Origin: Haematobacter massiliensis
GTDB taxonomy: Bacteria > Pseudomonadota > Alphaproteobacteria > Rhodobacterales > Rhodobacteraceae
Reading direction: 5' to 3'
Length of the DNA: 64,000 nt
NCBI RefSeq assembly: GCF_000740795.1
Contig: NZ_JGYG01000003.1
Span: 124,001-188,000, forward strand
This document shows positions 56,350-64,000 of the stretch, in pieces. The position numbers and the translations under genes are program-made. Every line of letters begins with the position of its first letter. Positions within the stretch are counted from its first letter, which is position 1. Below the pieces are notes generated by a model, which had not been told where the DNA came from, searched no databases, and worked only from the letters and a program-made list of their open reading frames with translations.

Positions 56350-58775
56350 CAGAGCCTCCCCGCAGAGATTTCCACGAACTGCATTGCACCATTTTCCGAA
56401 GGCGCTTGCGAGGTCGAACCTTGCCAGCGCGCGCCCAACTTCGAGCCGACCGGATAGGCGCCGGTATACGTCCCGGTGCCGACCTGTGTGCCATCGACGA
56501 GGAGCGACAACGCTTTTGTCGACCGGTTGATGACGACCCGCGCCGTGTGCTCAGCGATGGCGTCGCCCAGCCCGGGCATGGAGTGGGTAATCCGCGATGT
56601 CACAGTCCCGCCGATCCGCTCCTGCACGAGGATCGCATCGCTCGCAGAGCCTGCCGACGCGACGAAAAAGCTCAAAAGCAGGCAGTTGGCGGCATCCGCG
56701 TAGAGCGCGACTACACTCAGGGTGCCAGTGCGACGCACGGCAGTGGGCGGAGTTCCGCCGCCCATCTGTCTGCCGACAGCCTCAACATACCCCCCAGCGG
56801 TGGGCAGCTCGTAATTCGTCAGCTGCAGGTCAGTCCCGGAGTTGTTCGTCGTGCCACGCAGGCGTCCTGCGGCGGTGATCCGCATCGTGCCTGACACCGG
56901 GGCTGCCCAGATATGCTCGCTGTCCGATTGGTGGCCGGCAAGGTCACCCGTCGCAGCGTCAAACGTATCCGCGAACTCCGGCGCGATTGGCGCGGCAGCC
57001 GTCGTGAACAGCCCTTTCGCGCTCCTGCGCCAGACCATCAGATCGACTTTTGGCGCGGGGCTGTTGAACTGCGTCCCTGTGAACTGTTGCAGGTTGCCCC
57101 GCTGGCTCAGTTCGGGGTTCGTGCCGTTCCAGTCGGCTTTCGGCATCACCGCAAAGCCGGTGAACGCCGGGGATGCGACAGTTCCGGGAACGATGCGCGC
57201 GCTGTTATACGTGATATCTGTGACCGACGGTGTCGGAGGCTGCCCCGGAGACTTGACGATCGTGATAAGACCGTCCACTTCGGTGAATGCCCAGTCCACT
57301 TGAACGACGGCCCCGCTCTCGGCACTGCGGACGACCAGGGCAGGGCCGACGCCATTACTCACCGTGGCAAGGCGGCTGTAGACATAATTGGCCGCTGGGA
57401 CAAAGGTCAGCCCCGTTCCGGTGTCCTCCCAAGTCGTCGCTGGTGGCAGACGGCGCTGGATTTTTTGGCTGGCTGTCGGGACAGGCGTTCCGCCAAAGGT
57501 CACAGCGGGCGCCGTTACCTCGACGCCCTCCGTGAGAGCTGGGAGATTGGGGTTGCTGATGACGTACGGAGGAACGTCAGTACTGGCGGCTGCGGCTGTG
57601 AAAGACAGCGTATCCGTGGCCGTGCCGGCGCTGTTGGTGACAGTCACCGTCACGACGTAATTGCCGTCCTCGATATCGTCGATATACCGCGACCATGTGC
57701 CGCCAGCGGTGGTGAACGGTGCTCCGTTGCGGGTGATCTCCCACACCGGGGTCGGATCAGGCGTTCCGGTTCGAGCCGCATCCAGCGTGACTGTATCACC
57801 CTGCGTGATTGCCCCAGAGGGCGTACGGGCGAGACTGACGGTCGGGGCTACCGCCGGGACCGTAACAACCGGCCCCCATCCCGCACCATAATCCCAGGTC
57901 TCGAAGCCGAGGCTGTCCACAGTGGCACGGGTGGCCGGACGGTAGCGATAACCTTCTGCCTCGGTCCCTGTCTCAGCCACCAATTCAATGGCCCCTGTGG
58001 TGCCGAGCTGGCGTTGCACGAAACCGTTGATATCTGGCGCCGGGTAGCCGGAAAATGTTGCTCGTGTGGAGATGTACTGCGCCCCCGGCTGTCCTGCGCT
58101 CGTGTAAGTCGCGGGGGTGACCATGACTGGCATGGCATAGACCGTCGCTGGCTCCGCTCTTACCTTGCGTGTCCGGCCTGTCGCATCGGTCCCCACTTCT
58201 TCCCACGTAAACTGGCTGCCTCCCGCGCCGGCGATGAACTCGTCTCCGGTCTGTGTGCTCGGTATCCACTCCGATCCGTTCCATTCGACCCACCCGCCCG
58301 GTCCGGCGGTAACACCTGCACCCCAGTTGGCTCTTTCGCGGCCCACCTCACCGCCCGTGAGCACCAGATTGGAAATGAGCAGTACCGGTGGGCTGATCAG
58401 CTCAACTTCATCCAGCGCGCTTTCGACAACCTGCGCCGTGCCAAGCGGACCGCGTCCGGCTGCATTCCGCCAGGCTACCTGCATGGATTGCGGCGCACCG
58501 GCAATGATGCCGTCGGAAATGATGAAGCGGCCGCCCTGCTGTGGAGAGCTGGTTACAAGCCGCTCGACGCCATCGATGATATAAACGGCGTCCGCCCCCT
58601 CCGGCGGCTCAGACAGCAGACGAACTTCAATTTCGCCGGCACGGTCTGTCGCTGAACCGGACCACGCGACCACTCCGGCGGGCACTGTGCCGGCTTCAGA
58701 CCAGATCAGCACGTCGGCATGGTAGATCGCCCTCACCCGCAGAGGACCGCTATACATTCTGACTATATCGGCCAC
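56349..58775 (-). CDS. Large phage tail protein with Ig-like/PKD-like repeats
   Basis: 808 aa. Several beta-sandwich-like repeats are visible: about 310-390 (SLARTPSGAITQGDTVTLDAARTGTPDPTPVWEITRNG... TVTVTNSAGTATDTLSF) and about 400-480. The C-terminal 200 residues (FADTFDAATGDLAGHQSDSE...) resemble a concanavalin/LamG-like domain. Probably a tail fibre or tip decoration that binds host glycans. The GTG at 58775 is eight nt after GGAGG, better than the ATG at 58757. Confidence 0.7.
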   Translation of the reverse strand: MADIVRMYSGPLRVRAIYHADVLIWSEAGTVPAGVVAWSGSATDRAGEIEVRLLSEPPEGADAVYIIDGVERLVTSSPQQGGRFIISDGIIAGAPQSMQVAWRNAAGRGPLGTAQVVESALDEVELISPPVLLISNLVLTGGEVGRERANWGAGVTAGPGGWVEWNGSEWIPSTQTGDEFIAGAGGSQFTWEEVGTDATGRTRKVRAEPATVYAMPVMVTPATYTSAGQPGAQYISTRATFSGYPAPDINGFVQRQLGTTGAIELVAETGTEAEGYRYRPATRATVDSLGFETWDYGAGWGPVVTVPAVAPTVSLARTPSGAITQGDTVTLDAARTGTPDPTPVWEITRNGAPFTTAGGTWSRYIDDIEDGNYVVTVTVTNSAGTATDTLSFTAAAASTDVPPYVISNPNLPALTEGVEVTAPAVTFGGTPVPTASQKIQRRLPPATTWEDTGTGLTFVPAANYVYSRLATVSNGVGPALVVRSAESGAVVQVDWAFTEVDGLITIVKSPGQPPTPSVTDITYNSARIVPGTVASPAFTGFAVMPKADWNGTNPELSQRGNLQQFTGTQFNSPAPKVDLMVWRRSAKGLFTTAAAPIAPEFADTFDAATGDLAGHQSDSEHIWAAPVSGTMRITAAGRLRGTTNNSGTDLQLTNYELPTAGGYVEAVGRQMGGGTPPTAVRRTGTLSVVALYADAANCLLLSFFVASAGSASDAILVQERIGGTVTSRITHSMPGLGDAIAEHTARVVINRSTKALSLLVDGTQVGTGTYTGAYPVGSKLGARWQGSTSQAPSENGAMQFVEISAGRL

Positions 58776-58778
58776 GGG

Positions 58779-59201
58779 TCAGCCCTCCACGACGATGTAG
58801 ATCGTGTCAGCCGCTTTGGCGGGCAGAGCGTCATAGGCCGACTGCGTCAGCTGGACGTATTTCTTGCCCGGAACAATCCACGTACCGTTCGTGAGCAGAG
58901 AGAGCTCAATCGGGGTTTCGCTCTCCGGGATCACAACGTCACCGATCTGGATCGGTGTCTGGCTCAGGCCGTTGCCTGCAAGCGATACGGAGTACTTGGT
59001 GGCCGTGAGTCCCGCCGTGTTCGGCCACAGATCAACTTCAAAAGCGCCTGAAGCATCGAGCGAGGCTGTCACCTCCGCGGGCGCCACGAAGGCGTCGTCA
59101 ATCCCCAGCCCGCTGGACTTGAAGGTGAGCGTGCCGGTAACAGGACGCCCGCGTACATCGCGGACCTCCCCGATAATCTTGGTAAGGGCGGTGATCGGCA
59201 T
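58779..59201 (-). CDS. Small phage tail-fibre-associated protein
   Basis: 140 aa beta-rich protein. It begins MPITALTKIIGEVRDVRGRPVTGTLTFK and ends KKYVQLTQSAYDALPAKAADTIYIV; the latter phrase is common in phage baseplate and fibre proteins. Probably structural. GGGAG precedes the ATG. A terminator-like hairpin lies just upstream. Confidence 0.6.
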   Translation of the reverse strand: MPITALTKIIGEVRDVRGRPVTGTLTFKSSGLGIDDAFVAPAEVTASLDASGAFEVDLWPNTAGLTATKYSVSLAGNGLSQTPIQIGDVVIPESETPIELSLLTNGTWIVPGKKYVQLTQSAYDALPAKAADTIYIVVEG

Positions 59202-59216
59202 TCTGTGCTCCCATAG

Positions 59217-59243
59217 AAAAAAGCCCGCGCGAGGCGGGGTTTG
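59217..59243 (-). terminator. Terminator-like hairpin inside the tail operon
   Basis: Minus strand: AACCCCGC / GCGGGCTT stem with one mismatch, a 5-nt loop and a run of six T, between the fibre gene (stop 59265) and the 140-aa protein gene (start 59201). It could lower expression of the distal spikes and lysis genes, unless antiterminated. Confidence 0.45.
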
Positions 59244-59264
59244 TCAGAAAAAGTGGGTTGAAGA

Positions 59265-60140
59265 TCAGGCGTGCCAGCGGCCCACGGCGACGAGGTCGAT
59301 ACCCGACAGCACATCACCTGCGGCCCAGGCGGCAGCAGACTGTTGTTTGAGCGCGTAGAGGTTGACGCCAGTCACAAACGCTTCAGTCCAGATATTGGCC
59401 AGCCGCGCCCGATCGACGTTACCAGCCGTCTGTCGGGACGGGTTGAGCGACCAAAAGACGGCCGGAACCGCAGAAAAGGGTAAGGCATACGACCAGCTGC
59501 CACGAAGCTGATTGTTATCGGCGCCGTTGTGCGACACCGCCCGCTCTCCAACGATGCAAATCTGAAACCCGCCTGCAAACCGCCAATACGCGCCATTACT
59601 GTTGGACCCCGTTTCGATCAGCGCCCCGGTTGGTACGCCCCCCGATTGCGCGGCCACACCCACGATATCGCGCAGCGCCGCTGTGCCGGTGCCCGTGACC
59701 ACCGGGATTTTCGCCGCCCCCGCAGCGCCGGACAGCCCGAGAATCGCGCGCGCGGCGGTGGTGAGCGTCGCTGTCGTGGCCGTTCCGGGACCGTCGAAAT
59801 ACGGCACCTTGTCTGCCGCCATCGTGACGCCCGACAGCGCGGAGAGCGCGCCCTCATCCAGCATATCGATCAGCTGCCGGGTCGCCTCGCCGTAGAGCAC
59901 GTCGTCAGGCGTCAGCCAGACCTCATAGGGTGCCGCGCTGGCGGCTGGCCCCGGCCACGGGCGGGCGAGCGTCACGGAGGTCGCGCTGTTGACGCTTGCA
60001 ATGCGACAGGTGATGCCAGCGATCCAGAGCACATCGCCCGCGCGGATCGCGCCTGCCCAGCCGGTGCCGGCGCCGGTGACAGCGGTGCCGCCTGCCGGGA
60101 CACTGACCGTGCCGGTCGCATAGTGACGGGTCATGAGCAT
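59265..60140 (-). CDS. Phage tail fibre protein
   Basis: 291 aa. The N-terminal beta region is TGTVSVPAGGTAVTGAGTGWAGAIRAGDVLWI. The middle is a Gly/Ala/Thr-rich shaft (YFDGPGTATTATLTTAARAILGLSGAAGAAKIPVVTG). The C-terminal globular part (FQICIVGERAVSHNGADNNQ...SYALPFSAVPAVFWSLNPS) resembles the gp53-like tail fibre C-terminus. The ATG at 60140 has GGAG seven nt upstream. Host-recognition candidate. Confidence 0.75.
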   Translation of the reverse strand: MLMTRHYATGTVSVPAGGTAVTGAGTGWAGAIRAGDVLWIAGITCRIASVNSATSVTLARPWPGPAASAAPYEVWLTPDDVLYGEATRQLIDMLDEGALSALSGVTMAADKVPYFDGPGTATTATLTTAARAILGLSGAAGAAKIPVVTGTGTAALRDIVGVAAQSGGVPTGALIETGSNSNGAYWRFAGGFQICIVGERAVSHNGADNNQLRGSWSYALPFSAVPAVFWSLNPSRQTAGNVDRARLANIWTEAFVTGVNLYALKQQSAAAWAAGDVLSGIDLVAVGRWHA

Positions 60141-60141
60141 G

Positions 60142-60540
60142 TCAGGTCTCCTGTCCCGGCCAGCCGGTGGCGATGTCGATGAGCGAGAGGGCGTCCAGAT
60201 CGGGCGCTGCCGTGATTTCCGCCAGCAGCTGGCCCTCGCGGGCAAATGCCGCCTGCACAAAGGCCATGGCGCCTTGGGCCAGTGTGATCACCGCAGCTGC
60301 GTCGAGCTGATAGAATTCCCCGTCGCTGCCCTTCCAGACGAGCGACATGGCCGGGTCGAGCCCCGCCGCGATCGCAGCCCCGGTCAGCTTCCCCTGACTG
60401 GTCGCGTCGATCCAGATCGGCACCCCGGCGATCGTGGCCGTGCCGCTCTCAACCTCCTGCCGCCTGAGCGTCACTGCGGCGGATTTCACCGCCTTGCGCG
60501 CGGCGAGCACTGCCGCGCTGTTGCGCCTTACTTCCACCAT
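60142..60540 (-). CDS. DUF4376-like phage protein
   Basis: 132 aa. The pattern VRRNSAAVLAARKAVKSAAVTLRRQEVESG...IWIDATSQGKLTGAAIAAG resembles DUF4376 proteins found beside tail fibre genes. Between two structural genes with 1-2 nt spacing. Probably fibre assembly or structure. Confidence 0.65.
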   Translation of the reverse strand: MVEVRRNSAAVLAARKAVKSAAVTLRRQEVESGTATIAGVPIWIDATSQGKLTGAAIAAGLDPAMSLVWKGSDGEFYQLDAAAVITLAQGAMAFVQAAFAREGQLLAEITAAPDLDALSLIDIATGWPGQET

Positions 60541-60947
60541 CAGATGATCTCCACGATGAGACGGGATCGCAGCCAGGGCGAGGGCGGCTGGACATCAATC
60601 GCGTAGCGGCCGAGGTCACTCAGCTCGATTGAGACGCGGTAGTCGTCGGCCTCCGAGGGCGAGAGCGTGGCCAGCAGATAGTCCGCCTCCAAGTCCCAGA
60701 CCTCGATGATCGTGCCCTCCGGCGCAGTAACCTCCGCCCCGGTCGGTACCGCCTCGACGACGCAGGTCGCGCGCGGCACCCAGACCTCCCCGTCCCACCG
60801 TATCAGCGTGTGGTCATACCACGGGCTGATCGCGACGATCTCCCCCTCGGGCAGCGGGTCAGGCGCCCTGTCCGTTGGCCAGGACTGCAGCACACAGCCC
60901 TCCGCGTCGATGAGCGCGGAGTGGGTCAGTTCAGCGGCATGGGTCAT
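60540..60947 (-). CDS. Small phage tail-region protein, unknown
   Basis: 135 aa, acidic. It begins MTHAAELTHSALIDAEGCVL and contains SPWYDHTLIRWDGEVWVPRATCVVEAV and a beta-rich end RYAIDVQPPSPWLRSRLIVEI. The start overlaps the tail-tip gene stop (ATGA); the stop is adjacent to the next start. No family recognised. Confidence 0.6.
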   Translation of the reverse strand: MTHAAELTHSALIDAEGCVLQSWPTDRAPDPLPEGEIVAISPWYDHTLIRWDGEVWVPRATCVVEAVPTGAEVTAPEGTIIEVWDLEADYLLATLSPSEADDYRVSIELSDLGRYAIDVQPPSPWLRSRLIVEII

Positions 60948-63900
60948 CGTTTCGGCACCTTCACGGTCAGGCGGCGGGTGGTGATCGATATGCCGTTGGA
61001 TTTCGCGGTCAGCATGACGCGCCGCTGACCCCCGCCCGGGATCAAGAGCGTCATGAAGCCGGTACGCGCGCCGGATTTCCCCCCGAAGCTGTCGACGGTA
61101 TCGCCAAGCAGCCAGAGGCCGTCCTCCAGAAACCACCAGTTGAGCGAGAGGCGGGTATTATTGCCGGTCCACACGAAATTGGTCTGGGCGGTCAGCGTCT
61201 CATCCTCCGGCACGGTGCCGAGGTCGAGCTGCAGGGCAACATCATTGTCGGAGAGCGCGAGCGGCGTGCTTGCCGAGATCGTCGTGGCCTGCGTGACCGC
61301 GCCGGTGACGATGTTGCCGCGCACCACCAGCTCATCGACCAGCAAGGCCTTGGCCTTCAGGACCCCGTTCTCGACGATAAACGGCGCCTCGCGGGCGCTG
61401 CCATTGATGACGACGAACTGATCCGCCACGATGGCGACGCGGCTCAGCCCGCCCGACATCGCCTCCAGAAAGATCGCGGCGGAGCGCGCGCTGTTAGCCT
61501 CGCCGGAGGAGGCCGCCGCCTGAAGGGCGATCCGCGACAGCGACCCCCCGGCGTTGGCGACCGTGTAGGCCCGGAACAGCGCGCTGGCAGACATCCGGCC
61601 CACCGCGACATCGAGCGCCGTGATAGCATTGGCATTGGCGGTGATATCACTGCCCTGCTGGGTGACCTGCGTCTGCAGCGCGCTGACGGCCGTTGACGAG
61701 GCCTTGCCGTTGACGACGACAGCCAGATCGGTGAGCGCCTGCGCCGTCGCATCGATGTCGCCCTCGGCGGTGGTGACGCGGGTGGTCAGCGCGTTGAGGG
61801 CCGTGGCCGAGGCCTTGCCTGCGACAGTGGCATTCAATTCCGTCAGCTGCTGGGCCAGTGCCGATCCCGGACCGGTGGCGGCAGTGATCTCCTCGCGGTA
61901 GCTGGCCGTCACCCCTTCCGCGGTCTGGGTCACCTCCCGCCTGATTTTCTGACGCGCGGTATAGGCGGCGGTGTCGGCGTCGATATCCCGGAAGACATTG
62001 CGACGGGTGCTTTCCAACAAGTCCCGCGTGCTGTCCTTCAGCCACTGCGTATACCCGTCGACGAACTCATTCACTTCCTCGACCACACCCTCACCATAGG
62101 TGATATCGAGTTCGGAGAGGCGCACGTCGGGTGTGGTGACGGTGACCGGGCTCGTCCACATCGTCTGCCGGTCCGCCTCGATGCGGGCGCGCACCTCATA
62201 GGTCGCATTGGGCAGGATGCCGTCCATGACGATGGCGCCGCCGGCCTCCATCGCGACGAGCGGCCCTGAGATGATCTCCGCCGTGCCGACCATGTGGATT
62301 TCCCAGCGGATACCTTTCGCATCCACCGCGCCCTCCGGCGTCCATCCCATCTGGATCGCAGGGCGCCGCGCACGGCCCGCGCTGTCCCGATAAGTGATCG
62401 CGGCCACGGTCCAGCCGGGGACCGCCTGTACGACCACAGGCCCGGTGCCGGGGTCGGATGGGATGACGGGCAGTTCCTGTGAAGGTGACCAATTGTAATC
62501 GCTCTGGTCACGCTCCCGGGCGGTGATGGTCACCGTGGCGGTGCCGAGGTCCTCGTCGACCCGCGTGACCTCAAAGACTTTGCCGGTATACCCCTCGACC
62601 CCGCTCGTCCAGGCAATGCTGTCGAGAGGTTCCAGCATGGAGGCATACGGCCCGAGCGTGATGTTGATCACCCGGAAACGCCGGTTGTCGGCGAGGTTCG
62701 CCTCCATCAGCCGCTGCGCCTGCGTCGCGCTCGTCACCACCGGCAACTGAAGCTCCGCCACCCGGCGCTGCCCGTCTTCGGCCTCCCACGCCGCATTGTA
62801 GCGCGGCGGCGCGTCCTTCTCCGCCCAGAGCGCGGCAGGGTCGACATATGCCGCCTGAATACCGTTGTAGAGATCGGCGTCGCCCGGGAACTGGTCGAGC
62901 GTCTGCGCAGAGGTAACAAGGATATCGTCGGTCTCCGTCAGGAACAGCACGGGCAGCGCCGGCGGACCGATGCGGATACGCCAGACGCCGCCGGCTTCCA
63001 CCAGCTGCCCATCGCAACCCGCCAGCAGGCGCTCGATGACGTCCGCCGGGTCCTCATCGACGGAGACCTCCGTACCGCCGTGATAGGCGGGCTCGCTGCC
63101 GCCTGCTTCCAGATCCACAAGAGCATCGCAGGCATTCATCGCTGCGAACCAGTTCGCAAGAGGCAGGTCTTCTGCCGCGGCACTCCCACCGTAAATATTT
63201 CCGTCAGGCAGGCGGATACCGCGCAGCAGGTTGTAGATCATCACCGCAAGATTCGCGGTCTGTGCCCAGGTCGCCTGATCGGACCACCGCTGCGGACCAG
63301 AGCCGCCCATCGTGCTGTCGAAGCGTGGATCGTAGAGCGGCGCGCCGTCCACTTCGAAGCGGATCGACGGCTGACCCGACCAGACCCTGGCGTCGAATTT
63401 GAACATAGCCACGGCGTAGGGGATGCCATGCCCGATCCGGTCCGATCCCCATGGCCGGTTCGCGGCGGTGCCGAAATGCTGGCTCAACACCGGGTCAACC
63501 ACCGTCTGGCTGCCGTCATAATGACGCAGGAATGCGGCGTCTGAATACTTGCCGAGGACCGGGAGCACTTCACCGAGCCCGGCGCGGTTGATCATCTCCT
63601 CGCCGAGCTCGGCGTAATCGTCATTGATGATGACACGCCGTACCGTCTGACCCGGCCGACAGCCAAGCGCCATGATGTAGAACAGCACCGGGTTCGGGGT
63701 GTGACCCGGCGTTGTGGCCCCGGTCATAAGCGGGGCTGCCAGCTGTCCGGCAGTGGCGTAGCGCCCCATCACGAAGGTCTGGGGCGTGATGCCGCCCACT
63801 GTCGTCTGCAACTTCACGCCGCCGGAGCCGACCGCCTTTCTGGCAGCCAGCTTCTGCGACAGCAGCGACGCGCCCACGACAGCGCCGAGGCGCAGCGCCA

Positions 63901-64000
63901 CACTGCCGATCGTCGCCCCGAAGGCTGACCAGAAGCTTGCGCCATTGGCGAGCAGCGCGAAAGAGACCGGATCGGCGGCAGCGGGAGCCGCCCAGAGACC
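60944..64000 (-). CDS. J-like phage tail tip / host specificity protein (5' end beyond window)
   Basis: At least 1018 aa. The frame is open to the window edge with no convincing start, so the 5' end is missing. N-terminal hydrophobic segments (GAVVGASLLSQKLAARKAVGSGG) are followed by a J-type core (DEDPADVIERLLAGCDGQLVEAGGVWRIRIG; SGVEGYTGKVFEVTRVDEDLGTATV), fibronectin-like domains (about 500-600), heptad-like repeats with ALNALTTRVTTAEGDI, and a beta-rich C-terminus. It sits at the tail tip and contacts the host. It marks the phage as siphovirus-like. Confidence 0.85.
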   Translation of the reverse strand, partial: GLWAAPAAADPVSFALLANGASFWSAFGATIGSVALRLGAVVGASLLSQKLAARKAVGSGGVKLQTTVGGITPQTFVMGRYATAGQLAAPLMTGATTPGHTPNPVLFYIMALGCRPGQTVRRVIINDDYAELGEEMINRAGLGEVLPVLGKYSDAAFLRHYDGSQTVVDPVLSQHFGTAANRPWGSDRIGHGIPYAVAMFKFDARVWSGQPSIRFEVDGAPLYDPRFDSTMGGSGPQRWSDQATWAQTANLAVMIYNLLRGIRLPDGNIYGGSAAAEDLPLANWFAAMNACDALVDLEAGGSEPAYHGGTEVSVDEDPADVIERLLAGCDGQLVEAGGVWRIRIGPPALPVLFLTETDDILVTSAQTLDQFPGDADLYNGIQAAYVDPAALWAEKDAPPRYNAAWEAEDGQRRVAELQLPVVTSATQAQRLMEANLADNRRFRVINITLGPYASMLEPLDSIAWTSGVEGYTGKVFEVTRVDEDLGTATVTITARERDQSDYNWSPSQELPVIPSDPGTGPVVVQAVPGWTVAAITYRDSAGRARRPAIQMGWTPEGAVDAKGIRWEIHMVGTAEIISGPLVAMEAGGAIVMDGILPNATYEVRARIEADRQTMWTSPVTVTTPDVRLSELDITYGEGVVEEVNEFVDGYTQWLKDSTRDLLESTRRNVFRDIDADTAAYTARQKIRREVTQTAEGVTASYREEITAATGPGSALAQQLTELNATVAGKASATALNALTTRVTTAEGDIDATAQALTDLAVVVNGKASSTAVSALQTQVTQQGSDITANANAITALDVAVGRMSASALFRAYTVANAGGSLSRIALQAAASSGEANSARSAAIFLEAMSGGLSRVAIVADQFVVINGSAREAPFIVENGVLKAKALLVDELVVRGNIVTGAVTQATTISASTPLALSDNDVALQLDLGTVPEDETLTAQTNFVWTGNNTRLSLNWWFLEDGLWLLGDTVDSFGGKSGARTGFMTLLIPGGGQRRVMLTAKSNGISITTRRLTVKVPKR

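Noticed and set aside
56913-58655. 580-codon plus-strand frame in the phage region
   Set aside because: Antisense to the Ig-like tail protein, no ribosome site or domain pattern.
49260-64000. Gene transfer agent rather than prophage
   Set aside because: The block has a lysis cassette, twin spikes, a moron and a tRNA scar, none of which fit the compact RcGTA-type cluster; head genes are not visible, so this rests on the tail side only.

Overview
The window looks like chromosome of an alphaproteobacterium of the Rhodobacterales (Rhodobacteraceae). The DNA is GC-rich, glnB lies directly upstream of glnA, there is a small aa3-type cytochrome oxidase subunit IV, a VPLPA-CTERM sorting signal, and an alphaproteobacterial GAAC-N7-GAAC LexA box. 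Genus was not determined. High GC makes long antisense shadow frames common; these were left out.

Positions 1-47639 are mostly ordinary core chromosome. In order they hold: a GGDEF diguanylate cyclase, a CHAP-domain lipoprotein, fatty-acid genes (acpP, fabG, fabD), ribosomal protein genes rpsF-rpsR-rplI, tRNA-Leu with trigger factor immediately behind it, NAD(P)HX repair, glnB-glnA, an HtrA/Deg protease with hflK-hflC, glutathione reductase and rpiA, argH with a tiny lipoprotein, a periplasmic thioredoxin, tag, PHB synthesis genes phaA-phaB, an EamA exporter, polyprenyl diphosphate synthase and ispE, a TPR protein, ETF-quinone oxidoreductase, greA, azlCD, an acyl-CoA dehydrogenase coupled to an MBL hydrolase, a Sua5/YrdC protein, YqgE, a DsbD-alpha protein and a PCu(A)C-like protein. 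A cobalamin riboswitch then precedes a complete B12 uptake operon (TonB-dependent receptor, binding protein, permease, ATPase), which is followed by tRNA-Pro.

From about 48000 to the window edge lies the left part of an integrated prophage. Its boundary is marked by the last 17 nt of a minus-strand tRNA gene followed by a terminator-like hairpin; this remnant is the expected scar of tRNA-site integration. Inside come an SOS-box-controlled SRAP (YedK/HMCES-type) gene read rightward, then a leftward late operon. In transcription order (right to left) the late operon encodes a J-like tail tip protein cut by the window edge, small tail proteins, a tail fibre, an Ig-like tail protein, two large tail-spike proteins sharing an N-terminal adaptor, a small membrane protein, a coiled-coil membrane protein, a muramidase with a C-terminal membrane segment, a glutaredoxin and overlapping spanins. 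A rightward VPLPA-CTERM gene sits inside this operon like a moron. Head, replication, repressor and integrase genes are not visible.

Points most worth following up: the prophage-borne exosortase-type surface protein next to the spikes and lysis genes; the spike pair, one with an SGNH/O-acetylesterase-like site; the SRAP reading frame, which is open through a 108-codon upstream segment that would bury the catalytic Cys; a 163-residue repeat-bounded insertion in the B12-binding protein; a terminator-like hairpin in the greA leader; and a heptanucleotide repeat inside a VOC-family gene.
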